DNA from: Septoria linicola
Lineage: Eukaryota; Ascomycota; Dothideomycetes; Mycosphaerellales; Mycosphaerellaceae
Assembly: GCA_024114885.1 (NCBI GenBank)
Contig: CP099422.1
Coordinates: 1,550,001 to 1,614,000 of the forward strand
Length of the DNA stretch: 64,000 nucleotides
Reading direction: 5' to 3'
Part shown: positions 19,830 through 30,374 of the stretch, piece after piece
Layout of the letters: each line of letters starts with the position of its first letter
Position numbering within the stretch: position 1 is the first letter of the stretch
Made by a program: the position numbers and the translations under genes
The notes under the pieces: generated by a model
Told to the model about the DNA's origin: nothing
The model's database searches: none
The model's input: the letters and a program-made list of their open reading frames with translations, nothing else

Positions 19830-21383
19830 TTGTCAACGACTTTATCTCTCAAAAGCCACCAACATGTTCTGGCCATACCCTTGAGTGGACCTAGGATCGC
19901 CTCAAGTAGGCATTGCTTTTCATCATCCATGGCGCAGTACGGTATGCCCACGCTGTCGCCTCTTGCCCGGAGAGCCAAAGATCGTAGATCATCGACTCCA
20001 GGCATCCCATCACCAGCGGTTGCGCATACGAACAAGAAGCACGCTCTGGCAGGAACCGCGGTACCGCCCAAGAGCACAGGACTGCCACCGACGACCATCG
20101 CGACTCCACCAAACGCAGATCATAATGCTATCACCAAGGACGCAGCCCACACGGCTATCTCGAATCTCGCGCCATCGGTGGAGGCTCCAGAAAGCGATGC
20201 CGATGGAGTCGTCGTTATTGAAGAGCATGGAGATCTTGTCCTACACATGGAGCATCGAACTTCATCTGCGACGCTAGCAAAGAGGTATCGCGTGTCAACA
20301 GTGACGCTAAAGACCAGGTCCAGATACTTCTTGAGCTTGCTAGACGGGCGCTTTGGAGAAAGTGCAAAGATCGACAAGCAACATGCGGTACTGCGGCAAC
20401 AGTACGTGCACCTGTCCAAAGCACCTTCATCCGAGCTGCCATCGGTCCATATCGAAGACATTGGACGGATCTCTGCTGTCAAGTCGATCGACGCTCTGTG
20501 CACAGATTTCCTACTGATTCTTCACGGCAAAGACACCGTAGCTTCGCTTCCCGTCGCCAATCTTGCCAATCTCGCCATCCTTGCAGATCGATTCGATGCT
20601 CTCGAAACAGTCAGAGAGCATGCCATGCGCAAGAAGCTCATGCGGGCCATTGATGGCAAAACAACAACGAAGGCGGAACTAGGCCTCACGGAGGAGCGGA
20701 TGCGACAACGTCTTTTGGTTGGCATTCTGCTCGATCACGCACAATGGATGGACAGATACTCTGCTCGTCTGATAATGAAAGGCTGGGTAGGCAAGGAAGC
20801 TGAAGAGTCGGATGCAATGTGGTGGAGTCTGCCTCAGCGGCTCGAGGAGGAATTACTTTCCAGGCGGGAGTACATTCTAGACATGCTGCAATCGTCCATT
20901 GCGCAATTTGTTGCTCTCTACACGTCTCGCGAGCGACAATGCCGGCTCGGATACGACTCCTCGGCAGCATGCGACAGTTTTCAGCTGGGCGAGATGATAC
21001 GCTTCTTGTCACGGACAGGCATATTACAAGTCAAGGGAATGCTGTTCGACGCCGCAGATCCGCCTGAGCCATACGAAGGCGACATCATGGTGCTAATTGA
21101 GGCTCTGCGACAAGTGCCCGAATACCAGATCGATCGCAATCATAGCCACTGTGGTATTAGAGGCCGCTTGATTGCTATGCTGAACATGGTCACCGATGCG
21201 CTTCATCATGTTGGCATTTGTGCTGAATGTTGGACGGCAAGCCGCCATGAACATTCATGGATCGATGCGAAGAGGCCGCTGCTTTGGCACAGCCAGACCT
21301 ACCGATCGAGAGGCCTAGGACACAAGGAAATGCATGCTCAGGTTCGGTCTATGTTCATGGCGACAGAGAGAGATTGGAGGTGA
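19830..21383 (+). CDS. BTB/POZ-like domain protein, function unknown
   Basis: Single exon of 517 residues; a Met at 19932 may be the true start. The first ~120 residues are Pro/Ser/Thr-rich and look disordered. Residues about 125-270 (GDLVLHMEHRTSSATLAKRY, LKTRSRYFLSLLDGRFGES, VLRQQYVHLS, ALCTDFLLILHG, VANLANLAILADRFDAL) follow the order of BTB-fold proteins of ascomycetes, in which the fold is weakly conserved. The C-terminal half is helical with scattered Cys and His and no motif I recognise. BTB proteins often serve as dimerisation or Cul3-adaptor modules, but this role is not shown here. Confidence 0.7.
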   Translation: MSTTLSLKSHQHVLAIPLSGPRIASSRHCFSSSMAQYGMPTLSPLARRAKDRRSSTPGIPSPAVAHTNKKHALAGTAVPPKSTGLPPTTIATPPNADHNAITKDAAHTAISNLAPSVEAPESDADGVVVIEEHGDLVLHMEHRTSSATLAKRYRVSTVTLKTRSRYFLSLLDGRFGESAKIDKQHAVLRQQYVHLSKAPSSELPSVHIEDIGRISAVKSIDALCTDFLLILHGKDTVASLPVANLANLAILADRFDALETVREHAMRKKLMRAIDGKTTTKAELGLTEERMRQRLLVGILLDHAQWMDRYSARLIMKGWVGKEAEESDAMWWSLPQRLEEELLSRREYILDMLQSSIAQFVALYTSRERQCRLGYDSSAACDSFQLGEMIRFLSRTGILQVKGMLFDAADPPEPYEGDIMVLIEALRQVPEYQIDRNHSHCGIRGRLIAMLNMVTDALHHVGICAECWTASRHEHSWIDAKRPLLWHSQTYRSRGLGHKEMHAQVRSMFMATERDWR

Positions 21384-21942
21384 GAATACACAAAGTGTAG
21401 AGATTGCGCAGCACAGCCTTGCGGCGTAGTAGTGCGCATCCTCAATGGTGAGCCCGAGACTGCAAGTGAGCATTACTTCAGAGGTGGAGCTCATTGACCA
21501 ATGAAGCTGTAGGCTGTGTAGTGTCACGTGGTGGCTATGCAACCGGCTGCTGCGGCGCTCCCGACTTTACACAATGTGGCATGTGCATCTCTGTGTTGCA
21601 GAACCTGTACTTCACGCTGCCATGACTGTTACGCTGCATTCTAGTCCTGCCATCAAGTCTTGTGGCGCTCAGATATGCTGGCGGCGCATGTGCCTCGCTT
21701 CGTTCAGGCACACAGCCTGAGATCAAAGAAGGGTCAACCAAGTGAGGAGACCACTATAAGTATGTATGTCAGCACTTAGATGTCGACTCGTAACCAAGAA
21801 TCTAAGCTCTAACGTCTCCACTAATCTTCATTTCTCTTGCTCATCTCGGGTAGGCGCAGTCAGCAATCACAAAATGGCTTCTCTGGACGTTCTTGCATTT
21901 TCTCATCCACAACCTAGACACACAACATCTTCACAAACGAAA
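21384..21942. other. Intergenic region
   Basis: Lies between two rightward genes and should hold the vWA gene promoter. A Met at 21895 is in frame with the vWA start and could extend it by 16 residues. Nothing else seen. Confidence 0.4.
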
Positions 21943-22886
21943 ATGTTTTCATCACTCAAGCATAAACTCAGCCGGAAAGGCACAAATCCGAGCAAGCAGG
22001 ATGATAGCATCCACCGACAAACGAGAAACACACCATCAACTCGGCGACCTGGTACTTATATCAACTGTGACGCATCCACAACACCGCTAACGTCCTGCTA
22101 GCGCGATCTAACAACAACCCCTTTACCAACATGGGTGACGCACCGCCAGCATATTCTCCTGCACCAAATGCGGCGCCTGCCGTAATAGTGTCAGCTCCAG
22201 CAGACCAGGGTGCCGATGACCCGTATGCATTTCTGACGACCTTTGACACGATCTTCCTTATCGACGACTCTGGTTCTATGGCAGGAAGCAGGTGGCGGGA
22301 AACCGCCGAGGCCCTCGAGACAATCACGCCAATCTGTACAGCGCATGATCAAGACGGCATCGACATCTACTTCCTGAACACGAGAGACTCTGACTTTCAC
22401 CATAACGTTACGAGTGCTAGCACGGTGCGCGAGATCTTCCAGACAGTACGACCTGGCGGTGGCACTCCAACTGGTCAGCGGCTGAACGGCATCCTCAAAC
22501 CGTACCTCCGCAGATATGAAGCCAACCCTGAGATCGTCAAACCAATCAACATCATCTGCATCACTGACGGCGAGCCGAGCGACGATGTCGAGAGCCCGCT
22601 CATCGCTGCTGCAAAGAAGCTAGACAAGCTCGATGCGCCCGCCTGGCAAATTGGAGTGCAGTTCTTCCAGGTCGGTCGAGATGAGGAGGCAAAGCGACAC
22701 CTGAAGCAATTAGACGACGAGCTCGCTGAGATCGCTGGCGATGATGAGCTGCGTGATATTATTGATACTGTGCCATTCACTGGCGCTGAAGGAACGCATC
22801 TCAATGGTGATGGTATTCTCAAAGTCGTGCTTGGTGCGGTCAACAGACGTCTTGATCGGAAGAAAAGTAAGGAGCTCCACCGATAA
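21943..22886 (+). CDS. von Willebrand factor A domain protein
   Basis: Exons 21943-22051 and 22102-22886 give about 297 residues. The N-terminus (MFSSLKHKLSRKG) and a Pro-rich linker (DAPPAYSPAPN) precede a vWA domain with an intact metal-binding site: DDSGSM after the FDTIFLID strand, the Thr in GGGTPTG, and the Asp in ITDGEPSDD. No signal peptide or membrane helix is seen, so it is probably cytosolic. Stand-alone vWA proteins of this layout are common in ascomycetes, with no assigned role. Protein-protein binding through the metal site is the likely mode. Confidence 0.88.
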
Positions 22887-23028
22887 AGTGGGCTGCTCTG
22901 CCGTGTTGTACGTTTGCAGCCTGAGTCAGAACATACTGGCCCGACAGCTCTTGGTTGCATTTCTGTTGGAGAACGACACTGCGTTCTGCTGCTTGGAGTC
23001 TCTGCGGACACTAGATCTAGATCATGAA

Positions 23029-24194
23029 TCACATCCTGCCCATGTTTGCTGGGCTGACCCCTTCGCCAAAAAGCAGTGGTCCTCCGCACGTGAATACGTC
23101 GCCTTCAGGAGCACCGAATAGGGTATCATCGTCAAAGTAATCTCTGCTGTAGTCGATGTCGACACACTTGTAATTGTCCGGACCGCTGCCGCCCTCCGGG
23201 CCAACCTAGTGTCGCAGAAGCCAAGTCAGAAGAATATCTCGAAACGCGTTCCACAGGGATGGAACACTCACATGTGGACAATGGACATCCGGTCTGACTT
23301 TAGTCAAAATCAGATGAATTGTGCGGCAAGCGACATTGTCACCCCAAGCCTCGTCGAACGAGCCGAATGGCTTGAGCTGCAGCTGCAAGACACAGTCCAG
23401 CTCACTAGCATACTGCTGATTGGCTCCAGTGCATTGCTGCTGAATGGCCGGGCACACGATGGTCTTGGCTAGTGTCTGGATAACGACATTGCCCAGGTCC
23501 TGCCCCGTAGCTGCTGCAGTCCATGCTTGAAGATTCGGGATCCAGGCATGGTACTTCAAGACCTGGCCTTGGTCGTCGAAGCGCCAGAATGCTACCTGAG
23601 AGACGGTTAGTACATAGTCCACAAGCAGTGCAAGGCGTCGTACTTGTGATAGTGTGGAAGTCGGCTTGCTTCTATCGACAGCTCCAGTCACCGGATCAAC
23701 ATGGCTGGAGAGGGAGAAACGCATCAGCACGAGTCAGAAGGACGATTTGCTACGTTCAGAAGAATTGCTCACCCAGTCCGTAGATACACCAGTGACGCAG
23801 CGACCTCAGGGCAGCCCGATGTGAATTCTAGGACATCTGCCTGGTAGATCCCTATTCCCATCTGTGCCTGCGGAGTGGGCGCAAGTGCGAAGAAGTACTC
23901 GATCGAGTCTTCGAAGCCAGAGAAGTTGCCAACGGGTGATACACGTCCAGTGGCATCGTTGGAGAACAGGCCGGGTGGCACGGCAGCGGCTCCCTGATTC
24001 ACAATTGGAACATTATTGGGGTAGACTGTAAGATTGTAGATCTTGCGTATAGTGTCTAGGTTTCTCTGCGCGTAGTCTGGCAGGGTCGACTGGCGTTTCT
24101 CCAACGCGGCATGATCAGCGGGGAGTCTTAAGGCGGAGCAGACGCTGGATGTGAGCAGCGCCAAGCTGAGAAACGAGAGACTGCGGGTCAGCAT
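23029..24194 (-). CDS. Conserved secreted protein of unknown function
   Basis: Four exons (23773-24194, 23644-23704, 23272-23595, 23029-23205) join cleanly to 327 residues. The start at 24194 gives a signal peptide (MLTRSLSFLSLALLTSSVCSA). The segments LPDYAQRNLDTIRKIYNLTVYP, FEDSIEYFFALAP, VAFWRFDDQGQVLKYHAWIP, DNVACRTIHLILT and VHCPHVGPEGG-KCVDIDY, with many paired cysteines, match a protein I recall as widely conserved in ascomycetes, but I know no function for it. The fold could be SnoaL-like, judging by the alternating helical and strand pattern, which is only a guess. Reading phase and conserved sequence agree at every junction. Confidence 0.8.
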
Positions 24195-25562
24195 TCTGAT
24201 GTGTAGATATGAAGAATAGTGAGCAAGATTGAGCAAGTAGACTCAGATGTGTAGCCATCATATACCGCTAGCCCTCACAGCAATGTCGGAGGTTTCGGCT
24301 GATCTTGACCATCCTGCACAAGTGGAAAGTCTGTACGAGCGATACAGAAGCCATGAGTAGGAGTAGCCCGGATCATGGAACCTCAATGGCGCTACTGATG
24401 TGATGACGCGCAGGCTGGAGTGTCATAATCGTGCTTGTGGTCACGCATAGCACACTTTCGCTAGGATTCCGCTGCTCTTGAGAAAGCAGCCCTGGGCACA
24501 TTGAGCTGGACAGCCAACTCGACCGCATCGTTCCCGCCAGCCCAGGAAGACCTCTGTATGCACTTCGTTCACAGGTTCGTCTGCGAGCTTTGACTGGTTC
24601 AATGGGCGGAGGTGATGGGATCTGAAACAGATGCAATCCGGGTTTCGTGAATGCACCAGCCGATCAACGGCCATTTCAATACAGGCAAGAGGCGACATAG
24701 CCACGTGGATCATGGTAGACGTAGATACATAGCTCGAGCCGTAGATGATGGATTGTGAATATGCTTACGAGAAGGGAAGAGAACAGAGGCGGTTCGGGAG
24801 GATATGGTGATGCCAAGCGAAGTCAAAATCAGCCTCAGACATCCTTGCCGCGTTTCTCAACGCGTCCTTTCCACAACACAACTCAACAAGCACGAGAGAT
24901 ACGAAGATGATCCTCGCAGCCAGAACAATCAAGCACGCCGTCGCGTGGCGCGAATAGAACATGCTGGCTAAGCCGCAAGTCCGGCCCTTTCTTGTCGAGA
25001 GAAAATCCTCCAGCCAGCCACAATCAAGCGTGCATCAACTGTTTCTGGAGATGCACAGCTCTTTACACGCAACGCATCTCAGCCTTATCGTCCGACCAGA
25101 CCGACAAACGCAAGCCACGATTGACACATGTCAAAGTCTATCTACTTTCCACTGCACTAGTGGTTACTCAATTCACGTGCACTGCTCTTTCTCGGGCCAT
25201 AGGATCCACTGCCACGTTACTTTCAGCAACACAGAAATCCTCTGTATGCGTTCTGTCCGTATCGAGAACGCCGTCTGAGTCTGCGATATCCGAAATCTGC
25301 GGTCTCGACCCGGCGTCAAGCCACATGGCAGATTGGCGCACGATATTGCCGTGCCCTCGACCGTTGACATGTGCAAGCCACGTTCCCGACTTGACCGTTT
25401 GCTAGCGACGGGGCATTGAATATTGCATCCTGACCTCGTAGGCTCGATGAACCATGGTATAGGTATTCTCTTGTGCGACGCTCCCCTTTAACTCCAGTCC
25501 TCTTCACATACCTCGCAGCTGCCCTCTTCTTCCGTCATTGCCAGTGCTGACAGCGGCATACA
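24195..25562. other. Intergenic region
   Basis: Divergent genes flank this 1.37-kb gap, so it holds both promoters. A 65-codon minus-strand ORF (24765-24962) begins with a hydrophobic stretch but has no other support. No RNA gene or repeat seen. Confidence 0.45.
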
Positions 25563-26540
25563 ATGTACAACCCACTATCATTGAGTGCTTTGGGCCTGCC
25601 GTCTCGAGGAGAGAAGTTCGATACAGGCGCGACATTCGTCCGCTCACACATTGTATCACCATACAAACTCGCCTGTCTACGAGCTTTGATCGCATTATAC
25701 TGCTGGATGACAATAATCGTCGCTTACTCCTGGCTGTCCTACGAGTACGCACCCAATACCCTTCGAGATGTCAACATACCGACGTACACTCTCATCCTCG
25801 GGAAATGGTTCATAGCGAAATCTTTCAGCTTTTTCACATTCATCACGTACTGGTCGCTGGCCTTCTACTTCACGATCTCGCTTTGGCACACTTTTATCTA
25901 CGCGCGAAATCAAGCGTACTTGCGAACAACAACGACAAGTCATCTGCACGATACGTTCCCGCGCTGGCTGCAACTCGCCCATTCACTCTGGTACTCCACA
26001 ATCACGACATATCCGTTCCTCGTCAGCATAGTCTACTGGTGCACGATGTACGGTGGTCCGTGGCCCAGCGATAGCCCTTTTACGCAATGGATCAACATAT
26101 CCGTCCATGGCCTCAACAGCTTGTTCGCCATCCTGGAAATCGTCTTCAGCGCCGTGCGGCCGCCGCCTTTCATCTCGCATCTGCTCGTGGTATTGACGGG
26201 TCTGAGTCTATACCTTGGAGTCGCATACATCACGAAAGCACACCAGGGCATCTACGTGTATGAATGGATGAACCCGACATGGGGCGCTGAAGGCGTTGCT
26301 GGACATGTTTTTGGGTATGCGGCTGCAATGGTGGGTATCTACTCGCTGGGCTGGGGCGCCACTTGGACTCGGGAGTGGTTGGTGGCAAGGAAGAGAACAA
26401 GCAGCGGACAAGTGGTGGCGGATGCAGGAGATGTCTGGCAGGCTTCTGAGTTGAGTTCCGTGAGCTCCTCGCGGAAACATTCGTTTGGGGGTAAGAGCGC
26501 CAGCAGTAAGCAGATCATGGTCAGTGTACATGAAGTATAG
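25563..26540 (+). CDS. FAR-17a/AIG1-like membrane hydrolase
   Basis: Single exon of 325 residues with about six membrane helices and a Ser-rich cytosolic C-terminus. The arrangement matches AIG1/ADTRP proteins, which in animals hydrolyse branched fatty-acid esters of hydroxy fatty acids through a membrane-embedded Thr and His. The candidate residues here are Thr92 in FFTFITYW and His182 in INISVHGLNSLFAI. Fungal members are uncharacterised, so the substrate is unknown. The gene ends about 40 bp before the tandem repeat array, which may form part of its 3' UTR. Confidence 0.85.
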   Translation: MYNPLSLSALGLPSRGEKFDTGATFVRSHIVSPYKLACLRALIALYCWMTIIVAYSWLSYEYAPNTLRDVNIPTYTLILGKWFIAKSFSFFTFITYWSLAFYFTISLWHTFIYARNQAYLRTTTTSHLHDTFPRWLQLAHSLWYSTITTYPFLVSIVYWCTMYGGPWPSDSPFTQWINISVHGLNSLFAILEIVFSAVRPPPFISHLLVVLTGLSLYLGVAYITKAHQGIYVYEWMNPTWGAEGVAGHVFGYAAAMVGIYSLGWGATWTREWLVARKRTSSGQVVADAGDVWQASELSSVSSSRKHSFGGKSASSKQIMVSVHEV

Positions 26541-26578
26541 AGTCTCCGGATCCAGTTCAATTGGAAACTTGGCTCGAA

Positions 26579-27402
26579 AGAGCATTGGTGGGCGTAGATT
26601 TGACACAATGCAGAGATGCGTTGGTCACCTGGGTTTGACTTGGTCGGACATTCGTCCTTTGTTCTAACACAGCTCTGTCCATCGATCACTATGAAAGCTG
26701 ACGAGCACTAGCATCGCGTGGCGTGGTTTTGGAGAAAGTGCAGAGCTGTGTTGGTCACTCCGGTCAGACTTAGTCGAAAAGCTTTTTGCTTGACCAACAC
26801 AGCTCCATCAAACCATCGTTCCGAAATCTAGCCAGGAGTCGTATTGAACGGCGCAGTATCCACAATTGAAAGAGATACATGTCGCAGTCTGAATAGACCT
26901 GGTCCATATTTGACAGAACTGACCAATGTAGCTCCACGAAACGATGATTCTGATATCGGGCTCGAAGACGCTTTGGTTCGCACAGTAGCTGACAGTTCTC
27001 AGAGACACATTGGACAATCCGAGTTGACATGGTCGGGATTCTTGAGCTTGACCAGTGTAGCTCCATGGAGCGACATTTCATACTCCAGGCTCGAAGACGC
27101 TTTGATTGGTGTAGTAGTTGACGTTTCATGGAGGCACAGTAAACAGTTCAGTTTGACATGGTTGTAAATTCGCTTCTCAGAACCACATAATTCTACAAGG
27201 GTGGATATAGCGAAATCGGGCTCGAAGTCGCTTTGATTGCTATAGTAGTCGATGAAATTTAGAGACACACTGGCAGACACAGCTCCGCCAATCGATCGTC
27301 AAGAAACTTGGCTGGAAGATTCGTCTGTAGACGTGGTGGTTGAGGAAGCGCAGAGAAGCGATGGACGATCGGAACGGACTTGCCCAAATCTCGATCGATC
27401 GG
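26579..27402. repeat. Array of about seven diverged ~130-bp tandem repeats with internal hairpins
   Basis: Units begin near 26579, 26709, 26834, 26965, 27094, 27225 and 27315; spacing is 130, 125, 131, 129, 131 and 90 bp. Recurring landmarks are (T)CGAAGACGCTTTGATTGG at the start, TTGACATGGTCGGATT-like text in the middle and TTGACCAATGTAGCTCCA-like text later. The sixth unit has an internal deletion and the last is very degenerate. Each unit has inverted arms around a ~30-nt loop, perfect in the second unit. Reading frames across the array are open only for short stretches and I do not think it is coding. Confidence 0.75.
26743..26805. repeat. Perfect 15-bp inverted repeat (hairpin) inside the array
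   Basis: Left arm GAGCTGTGTTGGTCA at 26743-26757, right arm TGACCAACACAGCTC at 26791-26805, spacer 33 nt. Other units carry imperfect versions at the same place. Confidence 0.9.
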
Positions 27403-27565
27403 ATAGACATCGCTGTGCGGAACACGCACATCGCATACCCGTCCAGTGGCGCACGGGTCAGCGCAGTGGGTGCAGAGAATGCAGAGACAAGTGGAAAAGC
27501 GTAAGTGTTGGTACAATCTGTATCATTGTCATTCTCATGGTATCGTGAAGACTTCTATCTAGTCA

Positions 27566-28843
27566 TCACTCCTCCATCCCATCGCTGCTCTCCTCCTCCT
27601 CCTCCTCATCATCCTCCACGGCATCAGCCTCCTCCCTGGTACACCTCGGCTTGATGCTCATACTCTCGAGAAGATACAACCTCTGCAGAGCCGTCATGCG
27701 CCTGGGTCCGCTCACCAAATGCTTCCAGGTCGTCCACTCGGCATCACCACTATAGACATGGTACGGCATGAAGCTACCATACCGCCACGCCGGCATGCCG
27801 TACACTCCCTGCAACTCACTCGACAGGTTGAGCTGCTGGTGAAGCCGGACGTGGACGTCCATCTCTCCCATATCGGACAACACGCTCATGGGATCGAAGT
27901 CGTCCGTCACGGCGCGGAATTGTGCGCCGCGAGGTCCTTGGCCCTTTTGGCTTGTCTCGTTGAGGATGCCGAAGGTGTTAGTCCAGTCCCCACTAGAGTC
28001 TGTCAAGTCTCTAGGCTCGGTGGCGAGGCTGTCGTAGTCCAGGCAGAGAGCGTGCTTGGACGTGATGGCTTCTTGCCAGTGCTCGAAGCGGGCGAGGTCA
28101 ACACCGTACTCTTCGTCCGGCGGGGTGCTGGAGAGAGTGCCTTTCACGCTGGCAGCCATCTGTTCGTCGCTGTCGAACCACGTGCGATCGAGATCGAAGT
28201 TGGGGTTATCCGTCAGCATCACTGCGGGTGTGTCGTGAGAGTAGTGCTCAGGGAAATACTCCCTGATGTAGAGTGCGAGCAGACACGCTGCTGCGCACTC
28301 TAGAGCGGCACGGTCGCCAGGAGATGCTGGAGCGAGTCCGTCAAGCCAGTAGGTGATGAAGGCTTGACAGTCGATGGCCACATTGGCCCAGGCGTCTTCG
28401 ACAGCCAATCCTTGAAAGCGCATGAAGCGCAGCAGGCTCTCCAGGAAATCGCCGTGAGACTTGATAGCCTCGAACTCGCTCATCTCGCTCTGTATTCTGG
28501 CGATGTTGCGCTGCCAGACAGACCGAGATATATGCTCTCCTTGCACTTGGCCGACACTGTTGAAGTATCTGGACAGCCGACTTGATCGTGCGATGTCCTT
28601 GGCGGGGAGGTGAGCCATGATCATCATGTTGATCTCGGTTGGCAAGGCCGAGATCGTGAGGCCAGCAGCATCGGCTGCTGGTTCCTCTTGGCCAGTCTGA
28701 TTGCATTGCAAGCGTGACTTTGGCTCTTCAGAGGCCAATACGGCTCTCTGATTATCGCGAGCCTCCACCTGTGATGCGGTGGGGCCGCGAGGCTGCGTGG
28801 TCTTTGACCCATAGCTGGAGAGGCAGTCGAGTAAAGACATCTT
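27566..28843 (-). CDS. F-box protein
   Basis: Single exon; the Met at 28843 (MSLLDCLSSYG) is chosen because the upstream in-frame part looks like 5' UTR, giving 425 residues. Residues about 62-95 (ISALPTEINMMIMAHLPAKDIARSSRLSRYFNSV) form the F-box that binds Skp1 in SCF ubiquitin ligases. The rest is a helical region without leucine-rich or WD repeats, so the target is unknown. The C-terminus is a long acidic run (about ten Glu/Asp) encoded by CTC-rich repeats on the plus strand. Confidence 0.82.
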   Translation of the reverse strand, partial: KMSLLDCLSSYGSKTTQPRGPTASQVEARDNQRAVLASEEPKSRLQCNQTGQEEPAADAAGLTISALPTEINMMIMAHLPAKDIARSSRLSRYFNSVGQVQGEHISRSVWQRNIARIQSEMSEFEAIKSHGDFLESLLRFMRFQGLAVEDAWANVAIDCQAFITYWLDGLAPASPGDRAALECAAACLLALYIREYFPEHYSHDTPAVMLTDNPNFDLDRTWFDSDEQMAASVKGTLSSTPPDEEYGVDLARFEHWQEAITSKHALCLDYDSLATEPRDLTDSSGDWTNTFGILNETSQKGQGPRGAQFRAVTDDFDPMSVLSDMGEMDVHVRLHQQLNLSSELQGVYGMPAWRYGSFMPYHVYSGDAEWTTWKHLVSGPRRMTALQRLYLLESMSIKPRCTREEADAVEDDEEEEEESSDGMEE

Positions 28844-29510
28844 GTTCTTGTGTGGTGAGGTGGTCTTGCTTGAGGAGTCTTGAGTTCTTGTAAAGGGCTT
28901 TGATGGCTGTGAGTAGCGTGAATAGACTTCTCTAGAGCACCAAAGTGGTAAAGAGGAAAAGTAGAAGTGGGAGTGAGGCACTGGCTTCTTGTATGGCTAT
29001 GTCCTCAAAAAGTGTAGTCGCAAGAATACCATCTTCTGGAATGAGGACAACCACAACCACCTGTGAGCTCGGTCGGTGGTGATGACCAGAGCGAGAGCCA
29101 CCATTTCGTGTGGTCATGGTCGATCGACACTGGCTGTACCATGACTGTACCGTCGCTACTGATGCCATAAGCTTTTTGAGGACAATGAGGGCATACTATG
29201 CAGCTCAAATTTTGACTTCACCTCTCGGACCAGAACCTTATTCAGAACATGCAGCCTTAGTAGTACGGTCTCTTTGCTGGTAGCTCGTACTCGGCCTGAT
29301 ATCGATGGATTCGCAGAACCTTGAGATACTCCCAGCCAACATATCCGATGGACGCGCAACCTGACAACCCACACATTGCGAGCCCTGGAAGCTCCTCAGA
29401 CCTCGTGTCGAAAGAATCGTATCTCATAACATCGGTATAAAAGTGGGTATCATCTCATCCACTTATCCTCGCTTCTCGTATCACAGCCATCTCAGCAATA
29501 TGATCCTAGT
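28844..29510. other. Intergenic region with a 13-bp inverted repeat
   Basis: Holds the F-box gene promoter and the 3' end of the E2 gene. TGTCCTCAAAAAG at 29000-29012 is repeated in inverted form at 29172-29184, enclosing 159 bp. No target-site duplication is evident. Confidence 0.5.
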
Positions 29511-30374
29511 TCAGCCCATAACCTTCTGCCATAGAATGAATGCAAGCAATATGATGATGCCGTATATGGCTTTGTCGATCCAGGCTGGAACTTCCTCCTG
29601 AGGTGGTTGCGCAAGTCTCTGCTGTGCTGCTGGTACAGTCGGCGTGGGTGCGGGGACTTGAACTGCTGGAGCTGGACGTTGTGCGGGCTGTGCCTCTGAA
29701 GTCTGGGGCGCTGATGCTGGTGATGGCGCGCTCGCTGTGGGTTGTACTGCTGCTCCATTTGCTGCCTCTCCTGCGCCCTCCTTCGACTTCCCCAGGTCTT
29801 CTCTGTATGCCAACCGTAGCTCGTCCGGCACAACTTCCTTCTTCGATTCCCCACCCGCTTCCTTGACAGCCTCGTCCTGCTCGGCCATGATCTCTTCATT
29901 TGTCTTGCCGCAAGCTGCACATCTAGCCTTGACGCTTTGCCCCGCCAGTCTCCGTCGAACTTCCTCCGACGCATCCATGCCACCGACCTGTCCCTTTGCG
30001 TCCGTGTCCATGAAACTGCGAATTGCCACCAAAGCCGTCCGAATGCCCCACGCGGGCTGCCACGTCTCTTCGTGATGCCCGGATATGCTCAAGCAGATCT
30101 CGCGGTTGGCCTCGAAACGCCCCGAAGGAGTGAGGAAGCGGAATGAAGGTGGCTTCAGCGGATATGCGCGAGGAAGCACGATGCGGCCATGGTAGATGCC
30201 GCCTTCGTATGGTGATTGATCTGTTCCTCGCAATGTGAAATGCCACTCGAAGAGGTCCGACTCGAGAGGTGCGGCGTGGAAGTCTGACGATGGAGAACCG
30301 GCGAGCTCTGCGGCTTCTTTGAGGATTCGCTTGATCGTTGGGTTCTTGGACGAGAATTGGCCGACAGTCGACAT
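29511..30374 (-). CDS. ER tail-anchored ubiquitin-conjugating enzyme, UBE2J1/Ubc6 type
   Basis: Single exon of 287 residues. The UBC fold starts near residue 10; landmarks are FEWHFTLRGTDQSPYEGGIYHGRI, YPLKPPSFRFLTPSGRF and REICLSISGHHEETWQPAWG with the active-site Cys. A spacer rich in Ala, Pro and Gln (about 200-260) leads to a C-terminal membrane helix (YGIIILLAFILWQKV), so it is a tail-anchored ER protein facing the cytosol. Enzymes of this type supply ubiquitin for ER-associated degradation. The sequence after the UBC fold, with a CAACGK segment, is closer to UBE2J1 than to yeast Ubc6. Confidence 0.93.
   Translation of the reverse strand: MSTVGQFSSKNPTIKRILKEAAELAGSPSSDFHAAPLESDLFEWHFTLRGTDQSPYEGGIYHGRIVLPRAYPLKPPSFRFLTPSGRFEANREICLSISGHHEETWQPAWGIRTALVAIRSFMDTDAKGQVGGMDASEEVRRRLAGQSVKARCAACGKTNEEIMAEQDEAVKEAGGESKKEVVPDELRLAYREDLGKSKEGAGEAANGAAVQPTASAPSPASAPQTSEAQPAQRPAPAVQVPAPTPTVPAAQQRLAQPPQEEVPAWIDKAIYGIIILLAFILWQKVMG

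Noticed and set aside
24765..24962. 65-codon ORF with a hydrophobic start, possible small secreted protein
   Set aside because: Few cysteines, no conserved pattern, and chance ORFs of this size are common here.
26844..27167. Plus-strand ORF of 107 codons across the tandem array
   Set aside because: It is open only because a ~129-bp period happens to be a multiple of three over two units; it does not extend through the other units.
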